From contig JAYFOM010000009.1 of the NCBI GenBank assembly GCA_034932685.1, positions 1-58,564 on the forward strand: a stretch of DNA of 58,564 nt, read 5' to 3'. Below the pieces are notes generated by a model. That model was not told the origin of the DNA and made no database searches. It saw nothing but the letters and a program-made list of their open reading frames with translations. Origin of the DNA: JAQUCI01 sp034932685. Its GTDB lineage: Bacteria > Bacillota_I > Bacilli_A > Erysipelotrichales > Erysipelotrichaceae. Positions 16,601 through 24,119 of this stretch are shown in pieces. A program made the position numbers and the translations under genes. Position 1 is the stretch's first letter. Every line of letters begins with the position of its first letter.

Positions 16601-16868
16601 TTACTAAACCAATATCAGCAATTAGTTCATTATCAGCATCAAATATTTTGGTCGATTCGACATTTTCAAAATCACTAATATTAAACTGTGGTGCTTTATC
16701 GATCGTGGCTTTAATATAGATGGTAAAAGCAACGACCATAATAAGACCAAGAGCAATAATACCTACAAAAGCATTTAAAAGTATTCTTTTAAAACTGCCT
16801 TTCTTCTTAGTTTTCTTATTATCGTTTTCTTTTCTTTTTAAAATATTCTGCAAATTAAACTTTTTCAT
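13656..16868 (-). CDS. ponA: Class A penicillin-binding protein with long C-terminal extension
   Basis: 1070 aa. A basic cytoplasmic tail and membrane segment (about 29-52) precede the glycosyltransferase-51 domain: EDSRFFEHNG (Glu111), QGASTLSMQ, KRIFELYVNRINFG. The transpeptidase follows with SAVK (Ser391), SLN (448-450) and KTGT (Lys581). After about residue 690 come some 370 extra residues, Thr/Asn/Val-rich, probably a fibronectin-III-like domain and then beta-rich repeats that may be divergent PASTA domains. It polymerises and cross-links peptidoglycan outside the cell. ATG 16868 has AAGGAG, which overlaps the recU stop; recU-ponA are one unit. Confidence 0.93.
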   Translation of the reverse strand: MKKFNLQNILKRKENDNKKTKKKGSFKRILLNAFVGIIALGLIMVVAFTIYIKATIDKAPQFNISDFENVESTKIFDADNELIADIGLVSRENVAYEDMPQALIDAFVSIEDSRFFEHNGFDLPRFVKSMLENIKTLSFSQGASTLSMQLIRSVYFTDDATQTSRVKSIEYKIQQIYLGIIADQQISKKRIFELYVNRINFGASTTRGIKGAAQYYFGKDVSELNLSEAAYLAGVINAPNYYNAYRNIDAAAKRRNVVLAMMLKHGYITELEYDLAVDIKLEDQLVGVTNVGDKYMSYINTVVDEVIALTGKDPYTTKMNIYTHMDRQTQDVIEAIQNGETIVKWPDDLMQVAIVSMDNQTGAIVGVGGGRSNIVAKGFNRATHMYKQPGSAVKPFLSYALAFEYLGWATTHPLDDKPVAYRGTGIQLKNFDGTYKGQVLLDFAVGVSLNIPAYTTLENVSDVIGSKKIVEYLNSIGFTQVTTDKFDLGYAIGGSTFEVSVEQMAAAHSAMINGGKYVTPHTVSRIEFADGSEPYTPTYASVSVISPESAYLSTYLMEQDVSVNYGNYMQILKRSYEVYAKTGTTNYDDSFVSFGIPNGAAKDKWMIASTNKYTTAVWIGYDRAVDGQGTFISASKSALNIPGRINSLLLDVLNRKNPGNVTRPSNITEITHVKGVYPYASPIEGMNPDLIVTGLINRKNLNLLPLTIPTLSSLTNFTATLKSIDNGEATITLNWASYPDQSQLTMSDNVLDLTTEITDPKTGKTTTVTAFGTKLYDPTWVFGVVEYKASINGVESVATSNSQQEIKIALPASGEIEACGYYAYHSGSTKSNQICQTIKLDIDIPPTGDLDTIDEVKDFMTTYGISSTIWELVVDEANIMTLDEVATNFGNVTSFLTSTNVDIRNTTIPFDDLLTTPVTIKYKGRVSLPNFTNKNEVATITTKLGVATGKWSVVPGGTIDMLPLPTLNQIISMTPTDPRNTNINVKRLRDTDYVITYFDPILNLSESTTVANVLAYTSTLPNITVSNLASLTDPTKIVTSITMGSTTFNTGNKPYYSQLVNQTIQVNVAP

Positions 16869-16878
16869 ATTTTTCTCC

Positions 16879-17454
16879 TTAGAAATAGAGATTGTCAACA
16901 ACATCTAGATAGTTGATTGATGGCGCTAAGCCAAATGGGATCAAATAAGCATTTTCACAAAACCATTTATAAGGTATTGAGCGTCTTTTGCCTTGATCAA
17001 ATAAGATCATATCCTGTGCTTTGATCAAAAATGTTTGATCATAAGCGGTAAAGCGTATGATAACAAAAGCCAAACATCCCTGTTTTAGTACATTTTTTAA
17101 ATGGTTTAATTGGTGTTTATGAATAGTCTTTAATGGAAAAGCGGTTAATGAGGCTGTTTCCTTAGCTTCAAAATCGATAGCTTTACCTTTATATACACCA
17201 TTGTAATCAGTTGTACTTGGTTTACGAAAATACGCTTCAGTGATCTTAGCGGTACTACGGCTGGCATAATCAACCTTCACGATTTGAACTGGCGTTGGTT
17301 TTTTATGAATCACGGCTCTTTCACTTTGTAAATAAAAAGCGTTTGTCGCATTGATATCATCTTCAAGCGACATGCCACGTTTACCATATCTTACCAGTTC
17401 AGCGTTTCTTGTATTAATACCAGAAGCCTTTTTTGGCGTTGGGTAATTTACCAT
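16879..17454 (-). CDS. recU: Holliday junction resolvase RecU
   Basis: 191 aa. The N-terminus is NYPTPKKASGINTRNAE, close to the Bacillus RecU region. AVIHKKPTPVQIVKVDYASRST and STTDYNGVYKGKAIDFEAKET contain the Asp and Glu-x-Lys residues of the nuclease site. It cuts four-way junctions in recombination and segregation. Linkage recU-ponA is conserved in Bacillota. The promoter and ribosome site nearly touch, so its leader is about 10 nt. Confidence 0.93.
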   Translation of the reverse strand: MVNYPTPKKASGINTRNAELVRYGKRGMSLEDDINATNAFYLQSERAVIHKKPTPVQIVKVDYASRSTAKITEAYFRKPSTTDYNGVYKGKAIDFEAKETASLTAFPLKTIHKHQLNHLKNVLKQGCLAFVIIRFTAYDQTFLIKAQDMILFDQGKRRSIPYKWFCENAYLIPFGLAPSINYLDVVDNLYF

Positions 17455-17470
17455 TTATATCACCTGTATC

Positions 17471-17499
17471 ATTATATACATTATTTGAATCAATGTAAA
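17471..17499 (-). promoter_or_regulatory. Promoter of recU-ponA
   Basis: On the minus strand TTTACA (17494-17499) is 17 bp from TATAAT (17471-17476). Transcription should start near 17464, within the AGGTGAT ribosome site (17460-17466). Confidence 0.75.
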
Positions 17500-17573
17500 A
17501 CAATCAACACAATTTAAGAAAGGAATCGCTAAATATTAATAATTCCTTAAAAAATGAATAAATTGATAATATC

Positions 17574-17602
17574 TTGCTTTTTTCGCCTTAATTTGCGAAA
17601 AT
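17574..17602 (+). promoter_or_regulatory. Probable promoter of gpsB-rnpB
   Basis: TTGCTT (17574-17579), 17-bp spacer, GAAAAT (17597-17602) with TG at 17594-17595. The -10 is poor but extended. A 7-bp inverted repeat (TTTTCGC ... GCGAAAA, 17580-17601) spans the spacer and the -10. The start would fall near 17608, at the AGGGTG ribosome site. Confidence 0.45.
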
Positions 17603-17618
17603 GTATAGGGTGATAATG

Positions 17619-17948
17619 ATGAAAGAAGAGCTTAACTTAAATCCTCAAACGATTTACGATAAACAGTTCGCTATCGAATTCAAAGGCTATTCAGCTGAAG
17701 AAGTTGATGCATTTCTTGATTTAGTCATCCAAGATTATCAAAAATTGCTCAAAGTAATCAGCGATCAGCAAACTGAGTTAGCTATTAGCCTTCAAAATAA
17801 CGCTGCGCTTAAATCTTACATCGTTGAACTTGAAGCAAAATTAAGAAGTAATGAAGATCAACAACCTGCAAGTGCTACTGATATCTTAAAAAGGTTATCC
17901 AGACTTGAAGCGCTTATGGCAGGTGAACAAAACAAAAGTGACACTTAG
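17619..17948 (+). CDS. gpsB: Cell-division protein GpsB
   Basis: 109 aa. IEFKGYSAEEVDAFLDLVIQDY is the lipid-binding DivIVA/GpsB N-terminal signature; a coiled coil (about 35-75) and a short C-terminal helical domain (ATDILKRLSRLEALM) follow, the GpsB rather than DivIVA size. GpsB links class A PBPs to the division machinery, and ponA is close by. ATG 17619 is six bases after AGGGTG. Its final codons form one side of the RNase P RNA P1 helix. Confidence 0.92.
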   Translation: MKEELNLNPQTIYDKQFAIEFKGYSAEEVDAFLDLVIQDYQKLLKVISDQQTELAISLQNNAALKSYIVELEAKLRSNEDQQPASATDILKRLSRLEALMAGEQNKSDT

Positions 17949-18293
17949 GTAATCGCTGCCTATTGATTAGGTAGAGGAAAGTCCATGCTCGCACTATCTG
18001 CGATGATAGTAGTGTTTGTGCAAGATTAAAAAATAAATCTTGGCAGTTTATACTGACGGCCGACGAAATCCTAAAGCTAAGCTATGGATTAAATCGATAA
18101 TGTGCCACAGTGACGTAGTTTATCAGGAAACCGATAAAGTGGAACGAGGTAAACCCCGCAAGCGAGAAACCCAAATTTGGTAGGGGAATTCAAAGTCATG
18201 AACTGAAATGACTTTGGAACATCTAATAGATGTAGATAAATGATTACCACTTATCCAAGGATAAGGACAGAACATGGCTTATAAAGTGTCAAA
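17938..18293 (+). ncRNA. rnpB: RNase P RNA, Bacillus-like
   Basis: The 5' conserved region GAGGAAAGTCCATGCTCGCA (from 17974) and the 3' conserved region with GAACATGGCTTATA (about 18270-18283) are present, together with GTAATCGCTGCC near the start and internal AACCCCGCAAGCGAGAAACC. P1 is TGACACTT (17939-17946) with AAGTGTCA (18284-18291). About 355 nt, somewhat shorter than the Bacillus RNA. It is the catalytic subunit that matures tRNA 5' ends. Its location after gpsB is conserved in Bacilli. The 5' end overlaps the gpsB stop, so it is probably cut from a joint transcript. Confidence 0.93.
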
Positions 18294-18295
18294 TT

Positions 18296-18318
18296 AAGGA
18301 ATGAAAATTCCTTTTTTT
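18296..18318 (+). terminator. Terminator of rnpB
   Basis: AAGGAAT (18296-18302) pairs with ATTCCTT (18307-18313) around GAAA, with a run of seven T. It lies just past the P1 helix. Confidence 0.85.
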
Positions 18319-18355
18319 ATGGTATATTGATTTAAATGTTATCATTTTGATTTGT

Positions 18356-18384
18356 TTTACAATAAGATAGCGATTTGATATAAT
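18356..18384 (+). promoter_or_regulatory. Promoter of rodZ-pgsA-cinA(-recA)
   Basis: TTTACA (18356-18361), 17-bp spacer, TATAAT (18379-18384) with TG at 18376-18377. The predicted start near 18391 coincides with the first base of the AGGAAGG ribosome site (18391-18397). Confidence 0.75.
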
Positions 18385-18406
18385 TACTTGAGGAAGGTTG
18401 TGCATC

Positions 18407-19285
18407 ATGAAAAATATCGGTGAAAAGCTCCGCTTAGCTCGCGAAAAGCAAGGTATTCCTCTAGAAGAAATGAGCAACAGAACAAAAATTGCCGTTGATC
18501 GTCTTAAAGCAATTGAAGAGGGCAACATCGGCTTTTTTGATGACGATATTTCTTATCTGCGTTATTATATTCGTTTTTATTGTAATGCCTTGAAAATAGA
18601 TTATGATCAGTTTCGCGATCAACTAGAAAATGCAGTAGATGAGTTTCATACTACTTTAAAATTACAGAAAATTGAAGAAACAAACGACATTGAGCGCTCA
18701 ATAAAAAAGAAAGCTGAAGTTCATAATCTTCAAGAAAAACTAAACAAAAAACTTGATTTACCAATGTTATCACTTATTGTGATAGTCATTATATTATTAA
18801 TTGCTTTAACATCCGTTTTCTTCGTGTATATTTTGCCGCAATGGCGAACACCTGATCCTGGCTTTCAGCATAGCGATCCTATTGTTAATCCTGATATTAC
18901 CGATGAACCAGATGAAAAAGATCCAATCGTAGATGTCCCAACTACAAGTAAGTTACAATTTTCAGCAGTTGATAGTCGTACCTACCAGATCATCGATTGG
19001 TATGATAATGAAGAAGTAGCGATTAAAATAACATTTGGTCGCGATACTTGGATCAAAGTATTCTATGATGGCGAAGCAAGTGATAATCCAGCAAGCAAGA
19101 TTTATCAAAAGGGAACTTCGCTTGAAATTCTATATAACGCGAAAAAAGACAGCGAGATCATGATTCACTTAGGTGGCATGAATGGTAATAGTATATTTAT
19201 CAATGATAAACAAGTTGAATTATCACAAAGTGTAGCTAATTTTAGTTCTGGTTTAAAACTCACTTTCATTTTTAAAGGAGAATAA
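18407..19285 (+). CDS. rodZ: RodZ-like helix-turn-helix membrane protein
   Basis: 292 aa. A Xre-type HTH domain fills residues 3-65 (GEKLRLAREKQGIPLEEMS), followed by a linker, one membrane helix at about 121-143, a Pro/Asp-rich spacer and a beta-rich extracellular domain resembling DUF4115 (WIKVFYDGE ... LEILYNAKKD). This is RodZ architecture; RodZ ties MreB filaments to the wall elongation machinery. ATG 18407 is nine bases after AGGAAGG; a TTG at 18398 directly abuts it. Order rodZ-pgsA-cinA-recA is that of Bacillus ymfM-pgsA-cinA-recA. Confidence 0.9.
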   Translation: MKNIGEKLRLAREKQGIPLEEMSNRTKIAVDRLKAIEEGNIGFFDDDISYLRYYIRFYCNALKIDYDQFRDQLENAVDEFHTTLKLQKIEETNDIERSIKKKAEVHNLQEKLNKKLDLPMLSLIVIVIILLIALTSVFFVYILPQWRTPDPGFQHSDPIVNPDITDEPDEKDPIVDVPTTSKLQFSAVDSRTYQIIDWYDNEEVAIKITFGRDTWIKVFYDGEASDNPASKIYQKGTSLEILYNAKKDSEIMIHLGGMNGNSIFINDKQVELSQSVANFSSGLKLTFIFKGE

Positions 19286-19286
19286 T

Positions 19287-19880
19287 ATGAATTTACCAAA
19301 TAAATTATCAATCATTCGTATTTTGATTGTTCCTGTGATTGTACTAGTCATGATTTTTCCTTATGCTCAATTTGGACTTGAACTAGGTTATTTACAAATT
19401 GCTCATGTTGTGTTACCAATCAAGAATATAATTGTTTTGTGCTTGTTTACAATAGCAAGTGTTACTGACTATTATGATGGTAAAATTGCTCGTAAACGTA
19501 ATATGATCACATCTTTTGGTAAGTTTATTGATCCAATCGCAGACAAATTATTGGTTAATACATTATTTATTATGTTAGCTGTTTTTGGAATTGTACCGGT
19601 AGTTGGTGTATTGTTAATGATTTGGCGCGACACAATCGTTGATGCAATTAGAATGATGGCTAGTGCAAAGGGAAAAGTAATGGCTGCTGGTCCTTTAGGA
19701 AAGCTCAAGACGGTCTTACAAATGATAGCTATTATCGTTATCTTGCTTAATAATCTCCCGTTTGAACTTTATCGTTTGGCGGTAGCTGACTTCTTATTCT
19801 GGTTTGCGACTTTTGTTTCACTAATGAGCGGTTTTTCCTATTTTATGCAAGCCAAAGATATCTTGTTAGAAAGTAAGTAA
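19287..19880 (+). CDS. pgsA: CDP-diacylglycerol-glycerol-3-phosphate 3-phosphatidyltransferase
   Basis: 197 aa with several membrane helices. The CDP-alcohol phosphotransferase motif is complete: DYYDGKIARKRN ... FGKFIDPIADK, i.e. DG-x2-AR-x8-G-x3-D-x3-D. It makes phosphatidylglycerol phosphate. It starts one base after rodZ with AAAGGAG, and the next gene begins directly after its stop. Confidence 0.95.
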   Translation: MNLPNKLSIIRILIVPVIVLVMIFPYAQFGLELGYLQIAHVVLPIKNIIVLCLFTIASVTDYYDGKIARKRNMITSFGKFIDPIADKLLVNTLFIMLAVFGIVPVVGVLLMIWRDTIVDAIRMMASAKGKVMAAGPLGKLKTVLQMIAIIVILLNNLPFELYRLAVADFLFWFATFVSLMSGFSYFMQAKDILLESK

Positions 19881-20351
19881 ATGCGCACTTTAGTATCTGA
19901 ATTAATCAAGTTGAATCTGACGATTAGTACAATGGAAAGTTTAACTGGTGGATTATTTGGTGCTAAGATCACCTCGTATAGCGGGGTATCAAAGGTTTAT
20001 AGAGGAACACTTGTGACTTACTCAAATCAAGCAAAGATAAAAGTTGGTCTTGTTGATCAAAATATTATCAATAAGTATGGTGCTATTAGTGAAGAAACAG
20101 CTATAGCCATGGCTGAGAACTGTCAATGTATTTTTGAAACTGATATTGCGATTAGCTTTACAGGCAATGCTGGTCCAACAGTGGCGGAAAACAAGCCGAT
20201 TGGATTAGTATATAGTGTTATTAGAATTAAAGATAAAAACTACTTGTTTTGTGATCATTTAAGTAAATCACGAAACAAGATCAGAAATGATATCGTTAAT
20301 CTGACGATTGTTCGATTGTTACAGATTTTAGGAAATGAAGCAATAGTTTGA
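19881..20351 (+). CDS. cinA: CinA C-terminal-domain amidohydrolase (PncC-like)
   Basis: 156 aa, only the C-terminal CinA/PncC domain; the N-terminal MoaB-like half of Bacillus CinA is absent. STMESLTGGLFGAKIT, TYSNQAK, GAISEETAIAMAE and SFTGNAGP are the domain hallmarks. Stand-alone domains of this kind deamidate nicotinamide mononucleotide. The ATG follows the pgsA stop with no gap and no clear ribosome site, implying coupled translation. Position before recA is conserved. Confidence 0.88.
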   Translation: MRTLVSELIKLNLTISTMESLTGGLFGAKITSYSGVSKVYRGTLVTYSNQAKIKVGLVDQNIINKYGAISEETAIAMAENCQCIFETDIAISFTGNAGPTVAENKPIGLVYSVIRIKDKNYLFCDHLSKSRNKIRNDIVNLTIVRLLQILGNEAIV

Positions 20352-20373
20352 TATTTTATTAAAGGAGGAAATC

Positions 20374-21372
20374 ATGTCAACAAAAAATAATGATGCGTTA
20401 TTAGAAGAAACGATTAAGAAGATAGAAAAAGAATTTGGTAAGGGTGCTATCATGCGTCTTGGTGATAGAGCAAGAGTTGAAGTTGACGCTATTAGTAGTG
20501 GTTCATTAGCTATCGACTATGCATTAGGGGTTGGTGGCTATCCTCGAGGGAGAATTATTGAAATTTATGGACCTGAGTCAAGTGGTAAAACAACTTTAGC
20601 ATTACACGCTATTGCTGAAGTACAAAAAACTGGCGGCAGAGCTGCTTTTATTGATGTAGAAAACGCCATCGATCCGATGTATTCACGTGCTTTAGGAGTC
20701 AATATTGATGAGTTGATCTTATCACAACCTGATAGTGGTGAAGACGCATTATCGATCGCTGAAATGTTGATTGAAAGTGGCGCAGTGGATTTAATTGTCA
20801 TAGATTCAGTTGCAGCTTTGGTTCCACAAGCGGAACTTGATGGCGAAATGGCTGATTCATCCATTGGTCTTCAAGCTAGATTGATGTCCAAAGCAATGCG
20901 TAAGTTAGCTGGTATCATGAATCGTAGTAAATGTACTGCTATATTTATTAATCAGCTTCGGGAGAAAGTTGGGATTATGTTTGGTAATCCTGAAACAACC
21001 AGTGGTGGTAGAGCATTACGTTTTTACGCTTCAATCAGAATTGATATAAGAAAAGGCGAAGCTATCAAAAATGGTACTGATATTATTGGTAATAAAACAA
21101 CAGTAAAGGTTGTTAAAAACAAGGTTGCTCCACCTTTTAAAAATGCTCAGATTGAAATTATGTATGGTGTTGGTATATCAAAACTTGGTGAGATCATCGA
21201 TTTGGCAGTTGATTACAACATAATTCAAAAGAGTGGTGCTTGGTTTTCTTACAATGATGAGAAAATTGGCCAAGGCAAAGAAGCTGTTAGAGCTTACTTA
21301 AGTGCTAATCCGGAATTAGCCGACTCATTAGCAAGTACTATCAGAGCAAAAATGTATCAAAAAACCGAGTGA
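20374..21372 (+). CDS. recA: Recombinase RecA
   Basis: 332 aa. Walker A GPESSGKTT (about residue 67), LIVIDSVAAL (Walker B), FINQLREKVGIMFGNPETT (L2 region) and GGRALRFYASIR are canonical. It drives strand exchange. Ribosome site AAAGGAGG. I see no SOS (GAAC-N4-GTTC) box or separate strong promoter upstream, so it seems transcribed from the rodZ promoter. An intrinsic terminator follows. The C-terminal acidic tail is short. Confidence 0.97.
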   Translation: MSTKNNDALLEETIKKIEKEFGKGAIMRLGDRARVEVDAISSGSLAIDYALGVGGYPRGRIIEIYGPESSGKTTLALHAIAEVQKTGGRAAFIDVENAIDPMYSRALGVNIDELILSQPDSGEDALSIAEMLIESGAVDLIVIDSVAALVPQAELDGEMADSSIGLQARLMSKAMRKLAGIMNRSKCTAIFINQLREKVGIMFGNPETTSGGRALRFYASIRIDIRKGEAIKNGTDIIGNKTTVKVVKNKVAPPFKNAQIEIMYGVGISKLGEIIDLAVDYNIIQKSGAWFSYNDEKIGQGKEAVRAYLSANPELADSLASTIRAKMYQKTE

Positions 21373-21373
21373 T

Positions 21374-21403
21374 AAGTTGATCGATCGATCAACTTTTTTT
21401 TTT
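21374..21403 (+). terminator. Terminator of recA
   Basis: AAGTTGATC (21374-21382) pairs with GATCAACTT (21387-21395) around GATC, then a run of about ten T. Confidence 0.9.
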
Positions 21404-21531
21404 AGTTACATTTATTGAGCGTTAAATACAAACTAAAAAGGCATTATTTAACAATTTAATTGTGAAATAACTTAAAATTAGGTAATATAAAAGAGAGTGA
21501 TAATTCACTACTTAGACATGGAGGTATTAAA

Positions 21532-23082
21532 ATGCAAGATTTTATACCCATCTTGTCTGGTATAGTAGGTTTAGTTTTAGGCGTAAGTATCATGATATTT
21601 ATGTCCTATCGCGGGTTAAATAAACATCAAGAGTTGGCCAAACAAGTTATAAAAGAAGCTAATGAAAAAGCTGAAACCATAACACGAGAAGCTGCTTTAG
21701 ATGCTCGTATGCAAGTTTATGAATTGAAACTTGCAGCGGAAAGGGAAATAAAGGATAAAAAGCTAGAAGCTCAAAAAGCTGAAACAAAATTAATGCGTCG
21801 TGAAGACACCCTTAATTTCCGTGATGAAGTTTTAACGAACAAAGAAAAACAGTTCGAAGAAAAAAATAAGAAATTAACCGATAAATTGAATGTACTGGAA
21901 AAGATGGAAGAAGATTTAAGTAAACAAAAAGAATTACAGCATGCTGAACTTGAAAGAATAGCGACAATGAGTGTTGAGGATGCTAAAAAAGAACTTATGG
22001 AAGTTGTAGAGAAGAAAATCCAAAACGAAGTTACAACATATATCAAAGATCAAGAAGATGAAGCACGCTCAAGAGCAAGTGAAAATGCTCGAAACATTAT
22101 TAGTTTAGCTATTCAACGTTATGCGCAAGAAGAAACACAAGAAAAAACTGTTTCGGTTGTTGCTTTACCAAGTGAAGAAATGAAAGGTCGCATCATTGGT
22201 CGCGAAGGTCGCAATATCAAAGCGATTGAACAAGCAACTGGTGTTGATCTGATCATTGATGATACACCAGAGACGATCACCGTATCATGTTTTGATCCAA
22301 TCAGAAGAGAAATAGCGCGTCAAGCACTTGAAAATCTGATTAGAGATGGTCGTATTCATCCAGGTAGAATCGAAGAAGTAGTTAAAAAAGTAACCGAAGA
22401 ATTAGAGGAAACGATTCGTAAGACTGGTGAGGAAACAATTTTCGCGTTAGGTCTTGGTAAAGTCGACCGCGAGATCATAAGATTAGTTGGACGATTAAAA
22501 TATCGTTATAGTTATGGTCAAAATGCTTTGCAACACAGTGTTGAAGTTGCTACTTTAGCGGGTATTATGGCAGCTGAATTAGGTATGAATCAAAACTTAG
22601 CAAAAAGAGCTGGTTTATTGCATGACATTGGTAAGGCAATTGATTTTGAAGCTGAAGGAAGCCATGTTGAGTTAGGTGTTAAGATAGCTAAAAAGCATGG
22701 TGAGAACAATGTCGTGATTAACGCCATTGAATCCCATCATGGTGATGTTGAGGCTAAATCAATAATACCAATACTAGTTTCAGCAGCTGATACATTAAGT
22801 GCAGCTAGACCAGGTGCTCGCTTTGAGTCAATGGAAAACTACATTAATCGTTTAGAGAAACTCGAAGAAATAGCTAACAGCTTTGAAGGTATTGATAAGA
22901 CTTATGCAATTCAAGCTGGTCGTGAAATTCGCGTTATGGCGATTCCTGATAAACTAGATGATTTAGCTTGTTTTAGAGTAGCACGTGAGATAAAAGAGAA
23001 AATTGAGAGTGAACTAAGCTACCCAGGACAAATTAAAGTTACAGTAATCAGAGAAACAAGAGCACAAGAAGTAGCTAAATAA
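21532..23082 (+). CDS. rny: Ribonuclease Y
   Basis: 516 aa. One N-terminal membrane helix (about 5-24), a long charged coiled coil (30-200), a KH domain (GRIIGREGRNIKAIE), and an HD domain (HSVEVATLAGIMAA, LLHDIGKAIDFE). It starts bulk mRNA decay at the membrane. ATG 21532 has GGAGG at 21520-21524. A TATAAA (21486-21491) is a possible -10, giving a leader of about 34 nt with a small hairpin (AGTGA-TAAT-TCACT). rny-ymdB linkage is conserved. Confidence 0.96.
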   Translation: MQDFIPILSGIVGLVLGVSIMIFMSYRGLNKHQELAKQVIKEANEKAETITREAALDARMQVYELKLAAEREIKDKKLEAQKAETKLMRREDTLNFRDEVLTNKEKQFEEKNKKLTDKLNVLEKMEEDLSKQKELQHAELERIATMSVEDAKKELMEVVEKKIQNEVTTYIKDQEDEARSRASENARNIISLAIQRYAQEETQEKTVSVVALPSEEMKGRIIGREGRNIKAIEQATGVDLIIDDTPETITVSCFDPIRREIARQALENLIRDGRIHPGRIEEVVKKVTEELEETIRKTGEETIFALGLGKVDREIIRLVGRLKYRYSYGQNALQHSVEVATLAGIMAAELGMNQNLAKRAGLLHDIGKAIDFEAEGSHVELGVKIAKKHGENNVVINAIESHHGDVEAKSIIPILVSAADTLSAARPGARFESMENYINRLEKLEEIANSFEGIDKTYAIQAGREIRVMAIPDKLDDLACFRVAREIKEKIESELSYPGQIKVTVIRETRAQEVAK

Positions 23083-23844
23083 ATGATAAAAATATTATTT
23101 ATCGGTGATATTGTTGGTGAAAGTGGTCGATTGACTGTTAAAAAGCATTTGCCAGCATTAATACAAAAGTATCAACCCGATCTAATAATTGCTAATGGTG
23201 AAAATGCGGCTCATGGAAAAGGGATAACACCCAAGATTTTCCATGAGCTGCTTTCTTGGGGTATTGATGTCATAACTATGGGTAATCATACATATGCTAA
23301 GGAAAATGTTTATGAGATCATCAATGATAAGCGTATTATTAGACCATTGAATATGAAACCCAATCAAGAGGGTGAGGGTGTTCGCTATTTTAGTATCAAA
23401 AACCAAAATATCGGTATTATTAATATTATAGGTCAAGCTTTTATGGAAAGAGATGTTAGTGATCCCTTTACTGCTTTAATGAATGTAGCTAATGAAGATG
23501 CTATTTATATTGTTGATTTTCATGGTGAAACAACAAGTGAGAAAGCACTATTCGTTTGGCAGTTTAGTCATCGTTTAGCCGCAATTATTGGTACTCATAC
23601 TCATGTTCAAACCGCTGATGAAAGAATCATCAATGGTTGTGCTTTTATTAGTGATGTGGGAATGTGTGGCGCATATGATAGCATTTTAGGTCGTGATATT
23701 GATGAAGTTATCGCTAATGTCATTCATAAACAAAAGACGCACTATACAATAGCTGAAGGCGAAGGTGTCTTTTCAGCAGTTTTGATTGAGATAGAAGAAA
23801 GAAGAGCTAAAAGTATCTTACGTATCCAGATAAGACCAGAATAA
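23083..23844 (+). CDS. ymdB: YmdB-family metallophosphoesterase
   Basis: 253 aa. IGDIVGESGR, ANGENAAHGKG, TMGNHTYAKE, VDFHGETTSEK and GTHTHVQTADE supply the metal-binding residues in family order. YmdB is a cyclic-nucleotide phosphodiesterase that binds and influences RNase Y; here the genes abut (stop then ATG), with no clear ribosome site, so they are coupled. Confidence 0.93.
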   Translation: MIKILFIGDIVGESGRLTVKKHLPALIQKYQPDLIIANGENAAHGKGITPKIFHELLSWGIDVITMGNHTYAKENVYEIINDKRIIRPLNMKPNQEGEGVRYFSIKNQNIGIINIIGQAFMERDVSDPFTALMNVANEDAIYIVDFHGETTSEKALFVWQFSHRLAAIIGTHTHVQTADERIINGCAFISDVGMCGAYDSILGRDIDEVIANVIHKQKTHYTIAEGEGVFSAVLIEIEERRAKSILRIQIRPE

Positions 23845-23854
23845 TTAATACCGG

Positions 23855-23883
23855 TTGAAACTGTACTATAAGATTGCTATAAT
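23855..23883 (+). promoter_or_regulatory. Promoter of the ferredoxin gene
   Basis: TTGAAA (23855-23860), 17-bp spacer, TATAAT (23878-23883) with TG at 23875-23876: a strong extended promoter placed ten bases after ymdB. Leader about 22 nt. Confidence 0.8.
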
Positions 23884-23911
23884 AAACGTGTTGTCAAGGA
23901 GGAATGACGTT

Positions 23912-24085
23912 ATGCCAGCAAGAGTAGATAAAGATATGTGTATTGGTTGTGGTGCTTGTGTCGGTGTATGCCCGACTGAAGCGATCACTATGCAAGATGA
24001 TGGAAAAGCATTTGTTGATGAAGCAGCGTGTATCGATTGTGGTGCATGTGTAGCTACTTGCCCAGTAGGAGCCATCTCGCAGTAA
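23912..24085 (+). CDS. 2[4Fe-4S] ferredoxin
   Basis: 57 aa. Two CxxCxxCxxxCP motifs (CIGCGACVGVCP and CIDCGACVATCP) form a clostridial-type ferredoxin, an electron carrier for low-potential reactions. I chose ATG 23912 with AAGGAGG at 23896-23902. It has its own strong promoter and terminator, a single-gene unit between ymdB and miaB. miaB downstream needs electrons for its radical SAM chemistry, and so might use it; that is inference. Confidence 0.95.
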   Translation: MPARVDKDMCIGCGACVGVCPTEAITMQDDGKAFVDEAACIDCGACVATCPVGAISQ

Positions 24086-24108
24086 ACCAAGCCAATGCTT
24101 GGTTTTTT
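24085..24108 (+). terminator. Terminator of the ferredoxin gene
   Basis: AACCAAGC (24085-24092) pairs with GCTTGGTT (24097-24104) around CAAT, with six T. The miaB ribosome site follows directly, so miaB may depend on read-through or an unseen promoter. Confidence 0.85.
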
Positions 24109-24119
24109 AAAGGAAAAAT

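Noticed and set aside
13656..16868. Several open frames antisense to ponA
   Set aside because: They lack ribosome sites and family features, and lie in a gene with complete PBP motifs; they are by-products of its codon use.
17580..17601. Hairpin TTTTCGC ... GCGAAAA as a terminator for recU or gpsB
   Set aside because: It lies between divergent starts, not after a gene, and has no proper T-run after the stem; it was noted only as overlapping the gpsB promoter.
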